NCBI RefSeq assembly: GCF_010500815.1
Contig: NZ_JAAAMG010000012.1
Span: 1-64,000 of the forward strand
Origin: Jiella pacifica
GTDB lineage: Bacteria; Pseudomonadota; Alphaproteobacteria; Rhizobiales; Rhizobiaceae
Reading direction: 5' to 3'
DNA: 64,000 bases
Shown here piece by piece: positions 1-9,043 of this stretch. How positions within the stretch are numbered: the stretch's first letter is position 1; each line of letters begins with the position of its first letter. Below the pieces are notes generated by a model, which worked only from the letters and a program-made list of their open reading frames with translations, was not told the origin of the DNA and made no database searches. A program made the translations under genes and the position numbers.

Positions 1-77
1 ACACTCAGGCGATGATGCGCAACCTTGGTGGCCGCATCACGCGGCCCTGCGGACTTCCTTGATGGTGACGGTCCCAT
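1..77 (-). CDS. Possible start of a gene running off the left edge (partial)
   Basis: A minus-strand ATG at 77-75 is preceded by a strong ribosome binding site (GGAAGGAGG, about 6 bases away) and opens a frame of 25 codons without a stop to the window edge. The peptide begins MGPSPSRKSAGPRDAATKVA and I recognise no family. The only support is the good ribosome binding site and the open frame, so this may be chance. Confidence 0.25.
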   Translation of the reverse strand, partial: MGPSPSRKSAGPRDAATKVAHHRLS

Positions 78-352
78 GGTTCGGTCCTCCTTCCCAAAAA
101 TAGCATGGAAAGAAGATTAAGAGGACAGTTGAGCCGAGCGCAGCGAGGTTCAAACCTTGAGAATGGCCAGAGAGGGGTTTCACCGGTTCGGCTGTCGTGG
201 CGGCGGCGGGTGGGCGCTGCGGGGCCTCTTGCAAAGTTTGCGGCGGCGGTGGCGGAGAGACCCCTCTCTGGCGATTTCTATCGTTTAGTCGCTTCGCGCC
301 TAAGCCGATGAAATCGCTTTCTCTCCCGCAAGGGGAGAGAGGGGCAGCGGCG
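78..352. other. Intergenic region with repeated GAGAGGGG words
   Basis: No convincing gene is visible between the left-edge ORF and maeB. The word CCAGAGAGGGGT at 167-178 recurs as its exact reverse complement at 260-271, and a related GAGAGAGGGG occurs at 334-343 next to the maeB hairpin. This looks like degenerate intergenic palindromic repeat material. Confidence 0.5.
320..340 (-). terminator. Hairpin downstream of maeB
   Basis: TCTCTCCC (320-327) and GGGAGAGA (333-340) form a perfect 8-bp stem with a 5-base loop, about a dozen bases past the maeB stop codon. It is followed on the minus strand only by AAAGCG, with no U-tract, so it could be an mRNA 3' stabiliser or a dispersed palindrome rather than a classical terminator. 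Confidence 0.45.
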
Positions 353-2659
353 TCACCCCTCCAGCCCGATCGCCTGGGCCGTCGCGATGGCCGCCATGTT
401 GACCACGCCGCGCGAGGTGACCGAGGGCGTCAGCACGTGGGCCGGCGAAGCGGCGCCGAGGAGGATGGGGCCGACATGCAGCGCGTCGGTCATCTGCTTG
501 ACGACGTTGAGGGTGATGTTGGCCGCGTCGAGGGTCGGGAAGATCAGGAGATTGGCTTCCCCCGTCAGCGTCGAGTCCGGCATGTTGCGCTTGCGGATGG
601 CTTCCGACAGCGCAGAGTCGCCATGCATCTCGCCGTCGATCTCGAGATCCGGCATCGCCGCCTTCACCAGCTTCAGCGCCTTGCGCAGCTTGACCGTGTC
701 CTCGGTGTCGTCGGTGCCGAAATTGGAGTGGGAGACGAAGGCGGCCTTCGGGTCGATGCCGAAGCGGCGCAGTTCGGCGGCGGCGAGGCGGGTCATCTCG
801 GCGAGTTCCTCGGTGTTCGGATCGCGCTGGACATAGGTGTCGAGGAAGAACTTCGTCGCCCCTTGGGTGATCAACAGGCTCATGGCCGCGAGCTTCTTCA
901 CGTCCCGCCGCATGCCGATGACCTGGCTGATGTCGCGGACATGATGGGGGAAGCGGCCCTCCAGCCCGCAGATCAGCGAGTCGGCCTCGCCGCGCGAGAC
1001 CGCGACCGCGCCGATGACGGTGGTGTTGGTGCGCACCACCGTGCGGGCGGTGTCGGGGCTGACGCCCTTGCGCCCGACCCTTTGGAAATAGTGGTCGACA
1101 TAGTCGCGGTAACGCGGGTCGTCCTCGGGGTTGATCACCTCGAAGTCCTTGCCCGGGCGGATCTTGAGGCCGTAGCGTTCGAGCCGGGTTTCGAGGACGG
1201 CCGGACGGCCGATCAGGATCGGCACGCAGACCTCGTCCTCCATCAGCACCTGCGCGGCCCGCAGCACCCGCTCGTCCTCGCCATCGGCGAAGATCACCCG
1301 CTTGGCCGAGTTCCGGGCGATCTGGAAGATCGGCTTCATGATCATGCCGGAGCGGAAGACGAAGCGGCTCAGCTTTTCGACATAGGCCTGCATGTCCTCG
1401 ATCGGCCGCGAGGCGACGCCGTCCTTTTCGGCGGCCCGCGCGACGGCCGGCGCGATCTTCAGGATCAGCCGCGGATCGAAGGGGGAGGGGATCAGATAGT
1501 CCGGCCCGAAGACCGGCGTCTCGGAGCCATAGGCCTTCGCCGCGACTTCCGAGACCTCTTCGCGGGCGAGCTCGGCGATGGCGTCGGTCGCCGCCTGCTT
1601 CATGCCCTCCGTGATGCCCGTCGCGCCGCAGTCGAGCGCGCCGCGGAAAATGAAGGGGAAGCACAGGACGTTGTTGACCTGGTTGGGGAAATCCGACCGG
1701 CCGGTGCAGATCATCGCGTCGGGGCGAACCTCTCTGGCGAGGTCCGGCATGATCTCGGGCACGGGATTGGCGAGCGCCAGGATCAGCGGCTTGTCGGCCA
1801 TCTTCTTCAGATAGTCGGGCTTCAGGACGCCCGCCGCCGAGAGGCCGAGGAAGATGTCGGCGCCGTCCAGCGCCTCTTCCAGCGTCCGCATCTCGGTGTC
1901 GCGGGCATAGACGTCCTTCCAGCGGTCCATGGTGACGGTCCGGCCCTTGTAGACGAGGCCGTCCTTGTCGGTGACGAGGATGTTTTCGAGCTTCGCACCG
2001 AGGGAGACGAGGAGATTGAGGCAGGCGAGCGCTGCGGCGCCGGCGCCCGAGGCGACGATCTTTACCTCTTCGAGCTTCTTGCCGCCGAGGCGGAGCGCGT
2101 TGCGAACCGCGGCCGCGGCGATGATCGCCGTGCCGTGCTGGTCGTCGTGGAAGACCGGGATCGCCATTTCCTCGCGCAGCCGCGCCTCGATCTCGAAGCA
2201 CTCCGGCGACTTGATGTCTTCCAGGTTGATGCCGCCGAAGGTCGGCTCCAGTGCCGCGACCACCTTGCAGAAATGGTCGATCTCGTAGGCGTCGACCTCA
2301 ATGTCGAAGACGTCGATGTCGGCGAACTTCTTGAACAGGACCGCCTTGCCCTCCATCACCGGCTTGGAGGCGAGCGGCCCGATATTGCCGAGGCCGAGGA
2401 CGGCGGTGCCGTTGGAGATCACCGCGACGAGATTGGCGCGGCTGGTGTAGTCCGCCGCGAGCGACGGATCCCGGGCGATTTCGAGGCAGGGAGCGGCGAC
2501 GCCGGGCGAATAGGCCAGCGCCAGGTCGCGCTGATTGCCGAGCGGCTTGGTGGCCTGGATGGCGAGCTTGCCGGGTTTCGGATAGCGGTGGAAGAACAGC
2601 GCCTGCTCGTCCAGATCGCTCTTCTTGGGATCGCCTTCCGGGGATTGGTTGGTGCTCAT
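353..2659 (-). CDS. maeB: NADP-dependent malic enzyme with C-terminal phosphotransacetylase-like domain
   Basis: Oxidatively decarboxylates malate to pyruvate with reduction of NAD(P), linking the TCA cycle to pyruvate, NADPH and acetyl-CoA supply in the cytoplasm. The 768-residue protein has the long MaeB architecture. The N-terminal malic domain carries [12 protein letters not shown] and [10 protein letters not shown], followed by a Rossmann GAGAAAL motif near residue 205. From about residue 430 to the end there is a phosphate acetyltransferase-like domain, usually regulatory and without transacetylase activity in this family. Its length is normal for Rhizobiales. It stands alone, divergent from the plcP-like gene across a 210-base gap that must hold both promoters. 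Whether it prefers NAD or NADP cannot be decided from sequence. Confidence 0.95.
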   Translation of the reverse strand: MSTNQSPEGDPKKSDLDEQALFFHRYPKPGKLAIQATKPLGNQRDLALAYSPGVAAPCLEIARDPSLAADYTSRANLVAVISNGTAVLGLGNIGPLASKPVMEGKAVLFKKFADIDVFDIEVDAYEIDHFCKVVAALEPTFGGINLEDIKSPECFEIEARLREEMAIPVFHDDQHGTAIIAAAAVRNALRLGGKKLEEVKIVASGAGAAALACLNLLVSLGAKLENILVTDKDGLVYKGRTVTMDRWKDVYARDTEMRTLEEALDGADIFLGLSAAGVLKPDYLKKMADKPLILALANPVPEIMPDLAREVRPDAMICTGRSDFPNQVNNVLCFPFIFRGALDCGATGITEGMKQAATDAIAELAREEVSEVAAKAYGSETPVFGPDYLIPSPFDPRLILKIAPAVARAAEKDGVASRPIEDMQAYVEKLSRFVFRSGMIMKPIFQIARNSAKRVIFADGEDERVLRAAQVLMEDEVCVPILIGRPAVLETRLERYGLKIRPGKDFEVINPEDDPRYRDYVDHYFQRVGRKGVSPDTARTVVRTNTTVIGAVAVSRGEADSLICGLEGRFPHHVRDISQVIGMRRDVKKLAAMSLLITQGATKFFLDTYVQRDPNTEELAEMTRLAAAELRRFGIDPKAAFVSHSNFGTDDTEDTVKLRKALKLVKAAMPDLEIDGEMHGDSALSEAIRKRNMPDSTLTGEANLLIFPTLDAANITLNVVKQMTDALHVGPILLGAASPAHVLTPSVTSRGVVNMAAIATAQAIGLEG

Positions 2660-2869
2660 CTCAGCCTCGGTGGTCTGTCGCGCGATGGGCCCGCGCCGCT
2701 CTCTGCCGCCCTCTTAGCCCCTCCTTCGACCGTCCGGCAAACCGCAATTGGCAAGCGGCGCCAATCGTGTCGCTCCGGTTTCCGGCCTCCCGCGTCACAC
2801 GCCTGCAATGCGAATCAGCCATTGCTGACCAAACGGAGAGGCGGACAGACGTTGCGCGAGGCGGCAATC

Positions 2870-3706
2870 ATGACGGACGAAGCAGCAACGCGGCATTTCC
2901 GGACGTTGTTCATTTCCGACATTCACCTCGGCGCCAAGTCGGCCCAGGCGGAAATGCTGATCGATTTCCTGCGCTTCCACGATGCGGAGAAGATCTATCT
3001 CGTCGGTGACATCGTCGATGGCTGGCGGCTGAAGCGATCCTGGAACTGGCCGCAGAGCCACAACGACGTCGTCCAGAAGCTTCTGCGCAAGGCCCGCAAG
3101 GGCGCGACGGTGATCTACATCCCCGGCAATCACGACGAATTCCTGCGCGATTTCACCGGCAGGCATTTCGGCGGCGTCGAGGTGAAACTCAACGACGTCC
3201 ATGTCACCGCAGACGGCCGGCGGTTTCTCGTCATGCATGGCGACGAGTTCGACGTCGTGGTGCGCAACGCAAGGATCATCGCCTATCTCGGCGACTGGGC
3301 CTACGACGCGGCGATCGCCGTCAATCTGGTCTTCAACAAGATCCGCCGGCGGCTGGGCTTTCCCTACTGGTCGTTCTCGTCCTGGGCGAAGCTGAAGGTG
3401 AAGAACGCCGTCAACTTCATCGGCGCGTTCGAATCCGCGCTGGCCGAGGAAGCCAACCGGATGGGCTGCGACGGCGTCATCTGCGGCCACATCCATCACG
3501 CCCAACTGGCCGACTACGCGGACATCGCCTATATCAACACGGGCGACTGGGTCGAAAGCTGCACCGCAGTCGCCGAGCGCCACGACGGTTCCTTCGAGCT
3601 CATTCGCTGGAGCGAAGTCGTCAGGGCGCGCGCCCATGCGAAAGCGGCCCAGCCGCGCATCGTCTCGGAGCAGCGACCGGTGGTCCGCCCGACGGAGGCA
3701 GCCTGA
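2870..3706 (+). CDS. plcP: PlcP-like calcineurin-type metallophosphoesterase
   Basis: A 278-residue metallophosphoesterase, often auto-annotated as UDP-2,3-diacylglucosamine diphosphatase. The metal-binding motifs are all visible: SDIHLG (residues 16-21), VGDIVDGW, GNHDE, MHGDEFD and GHIHH. The start is the ATG that opens MTDEAATRHF; a much longer upstream open frame exists but runs antisense to maeB. Its sequence and context match PlcP, which in Sinorhizobium and Agrobacterium cleaves phosphatidylcholine to diacylglycerol under phosphate limitation. The stop codon abuts the start of a glycosyltransferase gene (TGAATG), as expected if diacylglycerol feeds glycolipid synthesis. An LpxH role in lipid A synthesis is the alternative. 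The PlcP assignment is an inference from family memory and synteny. Confidence 0.72.
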   Translation: MTDEAATRHFRTLFISDIHLGAKSAQAEMLIDFLRFHDAEKIYLVGDIVDGWRLKRSWNWPQSHNDVVQKLLRKARKGATVIYIPGNHDEFLRDFTGRHFGGVEVKLNDVHVTADGRRFLVMHGDEFDVVVRNARIIAYLGDWAYDAAIAVNLVFNKIRRRLGFPYWSFSSWAKLKVKNAVNFIGAFESALAEEANRMGCDGVICGHIHHAQLADYADIAYINTGDWVESCTAVAERHDGSFELIRWSEVVRARAHAKAAQPRIVSEQRPVVRPTEAA

Positions 3707-4741
3707 ATGCAGCGAATCCTGATCGTCACCGACGCCTGGCACCCACAGGTGAACGGCGTGGTCCGAACGATCGCCAGCCTCGTCGGCGAACTCTCGGACC
3801 GTGGCTTCGACGTCAAGGTCGTGACGCCGCAGGACTTCCGCACCATTCCCTGCCCGACCTATCCGGAGATCCGGCTGGCGCTGACGGGCACCGACGCCAT
3901 GGCGCGGCTGATGGACGCCTTCCGGCCGGACGCGGTCCACATCGCGACGGAAGGCCCGCTCGGATTTGCCGCCCGCCGGGTCTGCCTGCGGCGCGGCCTC
4001 GGCTTCACGACGAGCCTCCACACCCGCTTTCCCGAGTATCTGCGCAAGCGCGCGCCGATCCCCGAGCGCTGGACCTACAACGTGCTGCGATGGTTCCACA
4101 ATGCAGCGAGCTACTGCCTCGTGCCGACGGAATCGATGCGCCGCCAACTGGAGCCGATGGGCTTCAACAATCTCGTCACCTGGACCCGCGGCATCGATCG
4201 CCACATCTTCCGGCCGAGCGAGCCGATCCGTCTCGATCTGCCGCGGCCGATCTTCCTGACCGTGTCGCGGCTTGCGCCGGAGAAGAACGTCGAAGGTTTC
4301 CTCGACCTCGACCTGCCCGGCTCGAAGCTCGTGGTCGGCGACGGCCCGTCGATGGCGGGTCTCCTCGCCCGCTATCCGGAGGTCCATTTCGCCGGCCTGC
4401 AGACCGGCGACGCTTTGGCGCGCTACTATTCCTCGGCCGACGTCTTCGTCTTTCCCTCCAAGACCGACACCTTCGGCAACGTCATCATCGAGGCGCTCGC
4501 CTGCGGCGTGCCCATCGCTGCCTTTCCCGAGCCCGGCCCGAACGACGTCATCGCCGATTCCGGCGCCGGCGCGATTTCGAGGGACCTGCGCGAGGCGTGC
4601 CTCGCGGCCCTTTCGATCGATCGGGAGACGGCATTCCGGCGGTCCTTCGCCTATAATTGGGAAGCCTGCGCCGAGATCTTCCTCGATCACACCTTCGGTG
4701 CGGCGGGTATCCCGCACCGGCGCGATCCGCTCGCCGCCTGA
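3707..4741 (+). CDS. GT4-family glycosyltransferase, probable glycolipid synthase (Agt-like)
   Basis: A 344-residue retaining glycosyltransferase of the GT-B fold. The N-terminal glycine loop HPQVNGVVRT and the GT4 signature SADVFVFPSKTDTFGN followed by IIEALACG (EX7E type) are visible. It starts immediately after the PlcP-like stop codon, so the two are co-transcribed and probably coupled. In Agrobacterium a neighbouring glycosyltransferase (Agt) makes glucosyl- and glucuronosyl-diacylglycerol when phosphate is scarce, and this protein is a good candidate for that role. I saw no strong Pho box in the 210 bases upstream of the pair; CGTCACACGCCTGCAAT at about 2791-2807 is only a weak resemblance. 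Acceptor and sugar donor are inferred. Confidence 0.8.
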   Translation: MQRILIVTDAWHPQVNGVVRTIASLVGELSDRGFDVKVVTPQDFRTIPCPTYPEIRLALTGTDAMARLMDAFRPDAVHIATEGPLGFAARRVCLRRGLGFTTSLHTRFPEYLRKRAPIPERWTYNVLRWFHNAASYCLVPTESMRRQLEPMGFNNLVTWTRGIDRHIFRPSEPIRLDLPRPIFLTVSRLAPEKNVEGFLDLDLPGSKLVVGDGPSMAGLLARYPEVHFAGLQTGDALARYYSSADVFVFPSKTDTFGNVIIEALACGVPIAAFPEPGPNDVIADSGAGAISRDLREACLAALSIDRETAFRRSFAYNWEACAEIFLDHTFGAAGIPHRRDPLAA

Positions 4742-4786
4742 ACGACCGCTCCCGGGCGACCGGGTGGCGGCGCGGCGGCGGATCGG

Positions 4787-6127
4787 TCAGGCGTCCAGCA
4801 TGGACCGCAGCAGCGCGTGGTCGGCGACGACCTGCCGCGAATAGGCCCGGGACGTCTCGATCAAGACATCACCGGAATCCTCGATCCGCGCGGCAATCGC
4901 CGTTTCGAAGGCGTTGGAGCGATGGTCGGTGCGGCAATGGGCAAGGGCGAGGGCTTGGCCGCAGGCCTCGACATACTGGCGTAGCCGCTTGCCCGGCGCG
5001 TCGGCGAGGCAGATCTCCTCGGGATCGAGACTGTAGCGGGCATGGTGGCGCGAGCGGACCAGCCATTGCGAGCCGTTCCAGGCGACCTCGTCGAGCAGGA
5101 GATCCGGCTCGCGCTGCATCAGCCGCTGCAGGTCGACGGTGAGGTGGGCGGGCGACAGCCGGTTGCGCGGGTCGATGTCGGCAAAGTGTCGGAGCGGGGC
5201 GGCGGGACGCTGCTGCTTGACTTCGACGATGTGGCACATCGGCAATTCCGCAAAGGTCGAGGCGCCGGTCGGCCCGACCAGCAGATAGTAGCGCTCGACA
5301 TTGACCGAGCCGGTCCCGGCGCCGAGGCGTTCGACGATGTCGAGGATCTCGTCGTCGACATAGGGGCGGAACTCGGAGCGGATGCTCGCTGCGCTGGACG
5401 CGTCGAGGCGGCGGTAGCGGCCGGGACGATCGCGAAAGCGCAGCCCGTCCTCCGCCACGGCGACGGCCTTGCCGAGGGTGCTCTTGGTCTGAAAGTTCTT
5501 GCCACCGATCGATCGCTTGCGGGCCTTCTTCAAGCCCTTGTGCAGCACGTGATCCTTCGGGAAGCCTGATTTCACCGTGCGCCGCCGTGCCGGATCCTCG
5601 GCGACCGCCTCCGCCATTTCGCGGTAAGCCTCCAGGAAGGCGCGGGCCGCCGTCTCCTGCTCTTCTTCGGACGGGGCCTTCAGGCCGGAGAGATCGTCGA
5701 TCTCGCTGGTCTCGTATCGGCCGTCGAGAATGCCATGGGCGAAGTCCGAGGCGAGGAAGATGCTGGCCAGAAAGCGCGTCAGATCCCAGGCGGCGTGGCC
5801 GATGCACGCATCGTCGAAATCGTTCGGCACGAAAACGACGAGATTGCCGTGGGACCCCTTTTCGGTGACGAAGCCGAAATTTGCCATGTGGCAGTCGCCG
5901 ACGACGGCGGTCGGCTTGACCCACTCGGTAATGCCGGCGGGCAAAAGGAGAACGCCCTCCTTCAGGTCGGTGTAGAAGATCTGGGCGGAACCGCGATAGA
6001 AGTGAAACGGGTTCGACGCCATCTTGCGATGCTTGCGTCCCGGCGTGTCCCGGCCGGGGCGGACGCCGTCCACCCGTTCCAACTCGTCGGCGATCAGTCT
6101 CGCACGTCGTTCATCGGTGTGTTCCAT
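4787..6127 (-). CDS. DUF2252 family protein, kinase-like fold
   Basis: A 446-residue protein of the DUF2252 family. It contains VGDCHMANFG near residue 78 and NDFDDACIGHAAWDLTRF near 102, which resemble the catalytic-loop H..N and metal-binding DFD motifs of aminoglycoside-phosphotransferase-like kinases. Substrate and role are unknown. It stands alone, convergent with the glycosyltransferase gene across a 45-base gap. Predicted cytoplasmic: no signal peptide or membrane segment is seen. Confidence 0.85.
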   Translation of the reverse strand: MEHTDERRARLIADELERVDGVRPGRDTPGRKHRKMASNPFHFYRGSAQIFYTDLKEGVLLLPAGITEWVKPTAVVGDCHMANFGFVTEKGSHGNLVVFVPNDFDDACIGHAAWDLTRFLASIFLASDFAHGILDGRYETSEIDDLSGLKAPSEEEQETAARAFLEAYREMAEAVAEDPARRRTVKSGFPKDHVLHKGLKKARKRSIGGKNFQTKSTLGKAVAVAEDGLRFRDRPGRYRRLDASSAASIRSEFRPYVDDEILDIVERLGAGTGSVNVERYYLLVGPTGASTFAELPMCHIVEVKQQRPAAPLRHFADIDPRNRLSPAHLTVDLQRLMQREPDLLLDEVAWNGSQWLVRSRHHARYSLDPEEICLADAPGKRLRQYVEACGQALALAHCRTDHRSNAFETAIAARIEDSGDVLIETSRAYSRQVVADHALLRSMLDA

Positions 6128-6369
6128 CGCCTGGAGGTAGGCTGCATCTGCCCTGGCGGCAAGGAGAGGATGCGGCGCCTGGTCCGGGGCGGCAGCGATG
6201 GTCAGCCCCTCTCAAGCGAAGCTTCCCATATTGCGGTCGCATCGCCGCCAAAGCGAGCCGATCGGGCGGCGCTGATCGGTGGATTGCGGGGCACGGCGCG
6301 GCGCGGCATGCGGCAGCGAGCGGGCTATCCGCGACGCCAGTTCGCACGGCAGAAGACGGGAGGAGACTG

Positions 6370-6981
6370 ATGACAGGCGCGTTCAAACGGATCGTGCTGG
6401 GTTTGCTGGTGGCGGTTCTGGCCGTCGCGGCAGGCATCGTCGCCGCTGGCGCCCAGGCCGAAGCGCCGCGTGGCTGGGCCGCGGGGCCGGAAGAAGACGC
6501 GGTGATCGAGATCGGCCAGCGCTTCGACTGCGCCGGTCCCGGTTGCCCGGAAGACCTTTCCTGCCTCTATGCGCTGACGCCGACGCGCCCACCGGGCTCC
6601 TGGCCGATCGACACCGCCTTCATGCTCGACAAGGAACGCATGCCCTGGGCGGACGTCGAGGGGTGGCTGTTCGAGAAGGCCAAGGCCCTGCGGCCGAACC
6701 TCGCCTACGACCCGCTGGTGCGCCCCAGCAACTTCACGGCGCGCACGGAACCAAAGGCCGTCGAACTGCAGGGCGGGGAGTACGTGGTCCGCGACTATCG
6801 CTTCCTGGCCAAGCGCGGGAGCCTCGATCTCACCACCTATATGTGGAGCGTCAAGGGGCGCCTTCGGATCACTTTCTGCCTTCGTCCGGCAGCAGAGGCC
6901 TCCCTGCGCCCGACAGCGCCGGCGGTCGAGGCGCTGCTCGCCGATCTGCGGCGGAAGGATGCGCAGGAGGGCAGCCAGTAG
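6370..6981 (+). CDS. Exported protein of unknown function
   Basis: A 203-residue protein with a clear N-terminal signal sequence: Lys/Arg, then a hydrophobic run LGLLVAVLAVAAGIVAAGA, with likely cleavage near AQA-EA. Two cysteine pairs (CAGPGCPEDLSC and a single Cys near the end in ITFCLRP) suggest disulfides and a periplasmic location. The start is preceded by GGGAGGAGACTG at 6358-6369. I recognise no family. It heads a run of small exported genes on the plus strand, but gaps of more than 250 bases argue against one operon. Confidence 0.65.
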   Translation: MTGAFKRIVLGLLVAVLAVAAGIVAAGAQAEAPRGWAAGPEEDAVIEIGQRFDCAGPGCPEDLSCLYALTPTRPPGSWPIDTAFMLDKERMPWADVEGWLFEKAKALRPNLAYDPLVRPSNFTARTEPKAVELQGGEYVVRDYRFLAKRGSLDLTTYMWSVKGRLRITFCLRPAAEASLRPTAPAVEALLADLRRKDAQEGSQ

Positions 6982-7260
6982 GCAGCGGATCGCCTGTCAC
7001 CCAGGGCTCTCCGGTCAGCCCGTCGCCTGTTCCCTGCGAACGAGCCGCATGGCGGTCGCGGCCTTTTCCTCTGCCGACGACGCGGCTGTCGGATCGTTCG
7101 GCGGGCCGGGGCTGCGGCCGCATTCCCCACGGACGTCGCCGCAGTTCCAATCGGAAGAGCGAGCAGGTTTCCCGCGCCCCGTGACCGATCACGTCTTTCT
7201 GTAGCAACTCTCCGCCCCTTCTCTCGTTCGCCGTGACAGGCCAAGTGCAGAAGGGACGAG

Positions 7261-7428
7261 ATGCAGATGCGGTGGATGAAGCTCAAACTCGTGATCGTGG
7301 CGGCCGGACTCGCGCCGATCCTCGGCGGGTGCGTCGGAACGGAGGGGACGGCAGTGCGTGAGCGGGCCTCCCTCGCAGATCGCGATACGCCATCCAGCGG
7401 TCTCGTGCCCGGCCAGTTGCCGGATTGA
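7261..7428 (+). CDS. Small lipoprotein (55 aa) with C-terminal TPSSGLVPGQLPD motif
   Basis: Too short for many gene finders, but well supported. A ribosome binding site (AGAAGGGACGAG) lies directly upstream of the ATG; the N-terminus is basic and hydrophobic, and a lipobox ILGGC places the lipidated cysteine near residue 24. The mature part is only about 32 residues. Its last 13 residues (TPSSGLVPGQLPD) closely match the C-terminus of the next gene (TPSGGIVPGQEPR). No family is recognised. Probably anchored to the inner or outer membrane facing the periplasm. Confidence 0.6.
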   Translation: MQMRWMKLKLVIVAAGLAPILGGCVGTEGTAVRERASLADRDTPSSGLVPGQLPD

Positions 7429-7507
7429 ACCGCACTGTGCGCCAACGCCCTTCGCGTGTTTCATCGCGTTTGGCGCGGAACGCGGAGCAAAGAGAAGGAG
7501 CCACGAC

Positions 7508-7834
7508 ATGATCTGGAAGATTGCAGGACTGGCGGCCGCCTTGGGCGCTTCGATGCTGCCGCAGACGTCCTCGGTCCTTGCCCAGGACTATGGATCCCGT
7601 GCCGACCGGCCGGGCATCATCCTTTCGAACCGTGAGCGACGCGTCGCCTATCCCGTGCGCCTGCCCGACGGGCGGGTTGTCCAACGGGCCGGAAGCGGCG
7701 GCATCCCCTGGCTCTTCGGCCTCGGGGACGTCTATGGCCAGCCTTCGGCCGCGCCACTTGTCAACGGCGCGACGCCCTCCGTCCTCGCATCGACGCCGTC
7801 GGGGGGAATCGTGCCGGGACAGGAACCGCGTTGA
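7508..7834 (+). CDS. Small exported protein (108 aa) with C-terminal VPGQ motif
   Basis: The ATG at 7508 follows AGAAGGAG (7493-7500) at good spacing. The first 26 residues look like a signal peptide ending SVLAQ. The mature protein contains RVAYPVRLPDGRVVQRAG and ends TPSGGIVPGQEPR, matching the end of the preceding small lipoprotein at 10 of 13 positions. I recognise no family. The shared tail suggests that the two adjacent products interact with the same partner or arose by local duplication of a segment. Confidence 0.6.
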   Translation: MIWKIAGLAAALGASMLPQTSSVLAQDYGSRADRPGIILSNRERRVAYPVRLPDGRVVQRAGSGGIPWLFGLGDVYGQPSAAPLVNGATPSVLASTPSGGIVPGQEPR

Positions 7835-8149
7835 CGACGCGAAATGCTCGCGGCCGCGGCCTGGTGCAGGCGTTTAGTCGCTCTTCTCGGCTGCGATTGC
7901 TCGGCCATGCCACGGTGCAGGGCGCAGGAGATCGCGAAGGATGCGGCGTGCCGGCGAGGTGGGCGGCGCGCCTCGTCGCCGCTTTCGCGGGGCGAAGATG
8001 GCCGAGGCCGCGCCTTTCATCCGCCCCGGCCGGGCTGAGCCAAGCGACTTAGGCCGCGGCCACCGTTCCGCCGGAGTTGGGTGCTGGTGATGGGCCAGCA
8101 CTTCTCCAGGGTGCCGTTGCCTTCGTCCTCAAACCAGGAATTTCCCGCC
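7835..8149. other. Gap of 315 bases with no supported gene
   Basis: Open frames here have Arg/Ala-rich, shadow-like translations and no good ribosome binding site. I see no tRNA, repeat or strong hairpin. Confidence 0.5.
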
Positions 8150-8287
8150 TTGAACCGTCGCATTCCCCTCGCCGCCGCCCTGGCGCTTCTCGTTCTCGTT
8201 TCCGCCTGTGCTTCCAAGCCGGTCAACGATCCCGGTCGAAAATGGGCCAAGCAGGCCGAGATGGTCGACAATTCGCTTTTTCAGTGA
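8150..8287 (+). CDS. Small lipoprotein (45 aa), TTG start
   Basis: Starting at TTG 8150, preceded by AGGAA at 8136-8140, the peptide has a basic start (NRR), a hydrophobic run LAAALALLVLV and a lipobox VSAC, then about 26 mature residues ending DNSLFQ. The frame is also open from ATG 8081, but that would bury the signal sequence 23 residues in. Small lipoproteins of this type are common in Rhizobiales; the function is unknown. Confidence 0.55.
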   Translation: MNRRIPLAAALALLVLVSACASKPVNDPGRKWAKQAEMVDNSLFQ

Positions 8288-8354
8288 GGCTTTTCGGCCT
8301 GGCGGTTGAAGACCTTCGCCCGGCCATGCGAGACAGAGCAACCAGAAAGGCCCC

Positions 8355-8840
8355 TTGCCACAGCCTGATGGGAAATACGCTTTGTCCGACCTCTCGCTCC
8401 GCCCCAACACGCCATTCGATCTCCGGCCGCTCGAGCGGCTCCTGGCCGAGAAGGCCGATCTGGCATTGGTCAATCCGAGCGCCAAGCATCCGTTCGATCC
8501 CCTGGAATGGCAAGAGAAATGGCTGAACGAGCCGGACGACATGTCGTTCTACCTGGTCGACGCGTCCGGTCGGGAGGTCGGCTTCTTCGCACTGCGGATC
8601 GGCATCGGACCCGAGGTGCGCCACCTCGTCTACGTCTTCGTCGAAGAGGCTGCGCGCGGCGGTGCCGGCAAGCAACTCGCGGCCCATGCGGAAGCGGCGG
8701 CGAAGCAGCTTGGCGCGATATCCGTCACGCTCAAGGTCGAACTCGACAATGAGCCGGCGCTGGCCCTCTACGAGGCCGCCGGATACGAGGAACTCGGCCG
8801 CTCCAACGGCATGGCGACCATGCACCGGGACCTGGATTGA
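8355..8840 (+). CDS. GNAT-family N-acetyltransferase
   Basis: A 161-residue acyl-CoA-dependent acetyltransferase. The acetyl-CoA pyrophosphate-binding region VEEAARGGAGKQLAAHAEAAA is followed by the conserved ENEPALALYEAAGYEE-like segment (here LDNEPALALYEAAGYEE). The substrate is unknown. Start codons are uncertain: TTG at 8355 opens the longest frame, but TTG at 8382 (peptide SDLSLRPNTPF) is equally plausible and gives a compact domain. Confidence 0.8.
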   Translation: MPQPDGKYALSDLSLRPNTPFDLRPLERLLAEKADLALVNPSAKHPFDPLEWQEKWLNEPDDMSFYLVDASGREVGFFALRIGIGPEVRHLVYVFVEEAARGGAGKQLAAHAEAAAKQLGAISVTLKVELDNEPALALYEAAGYEELGRSNGMATMHRDLD

Positions 8841-9043
8841 GACGACGAGCGGGCGCTATCGAGCTTTCGAGGTCAGTCGACACCGCGGCGGAACAGACCG
8901 GATGCTGAGAGGCATCGGAGAAGGTCCCCGAAATTGAGTCTCGGATCCGCACGGCGATTCTCGTGGAGCCTCCGGCTTTGGCACCGAGCATCGCGGTCGC
9001 TTCGATGGGCGGACGCGTCGGTGCCCTTGCCCATCCGTCCCAT

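Noticed and set aside
197-2869. Very long open frame upstream of and in frame with the plcP-like gene
   Set aside because: It lies antisense to maeB; its translation is rich in Arg, Asp, Val and Gly as expected for a shadow frame in GC-rich DNA. The real start is ATG 2870.
2870-3706. Annotation as LpxH
   Set aside because: Not excluded, but the adjacent glycosyltransferase and overall similarity fit PlcP better.
7835-8149. Possible small genes between the exported proteins
   Set aside because: Only Arg/Ala-rich frames without initiation signals.
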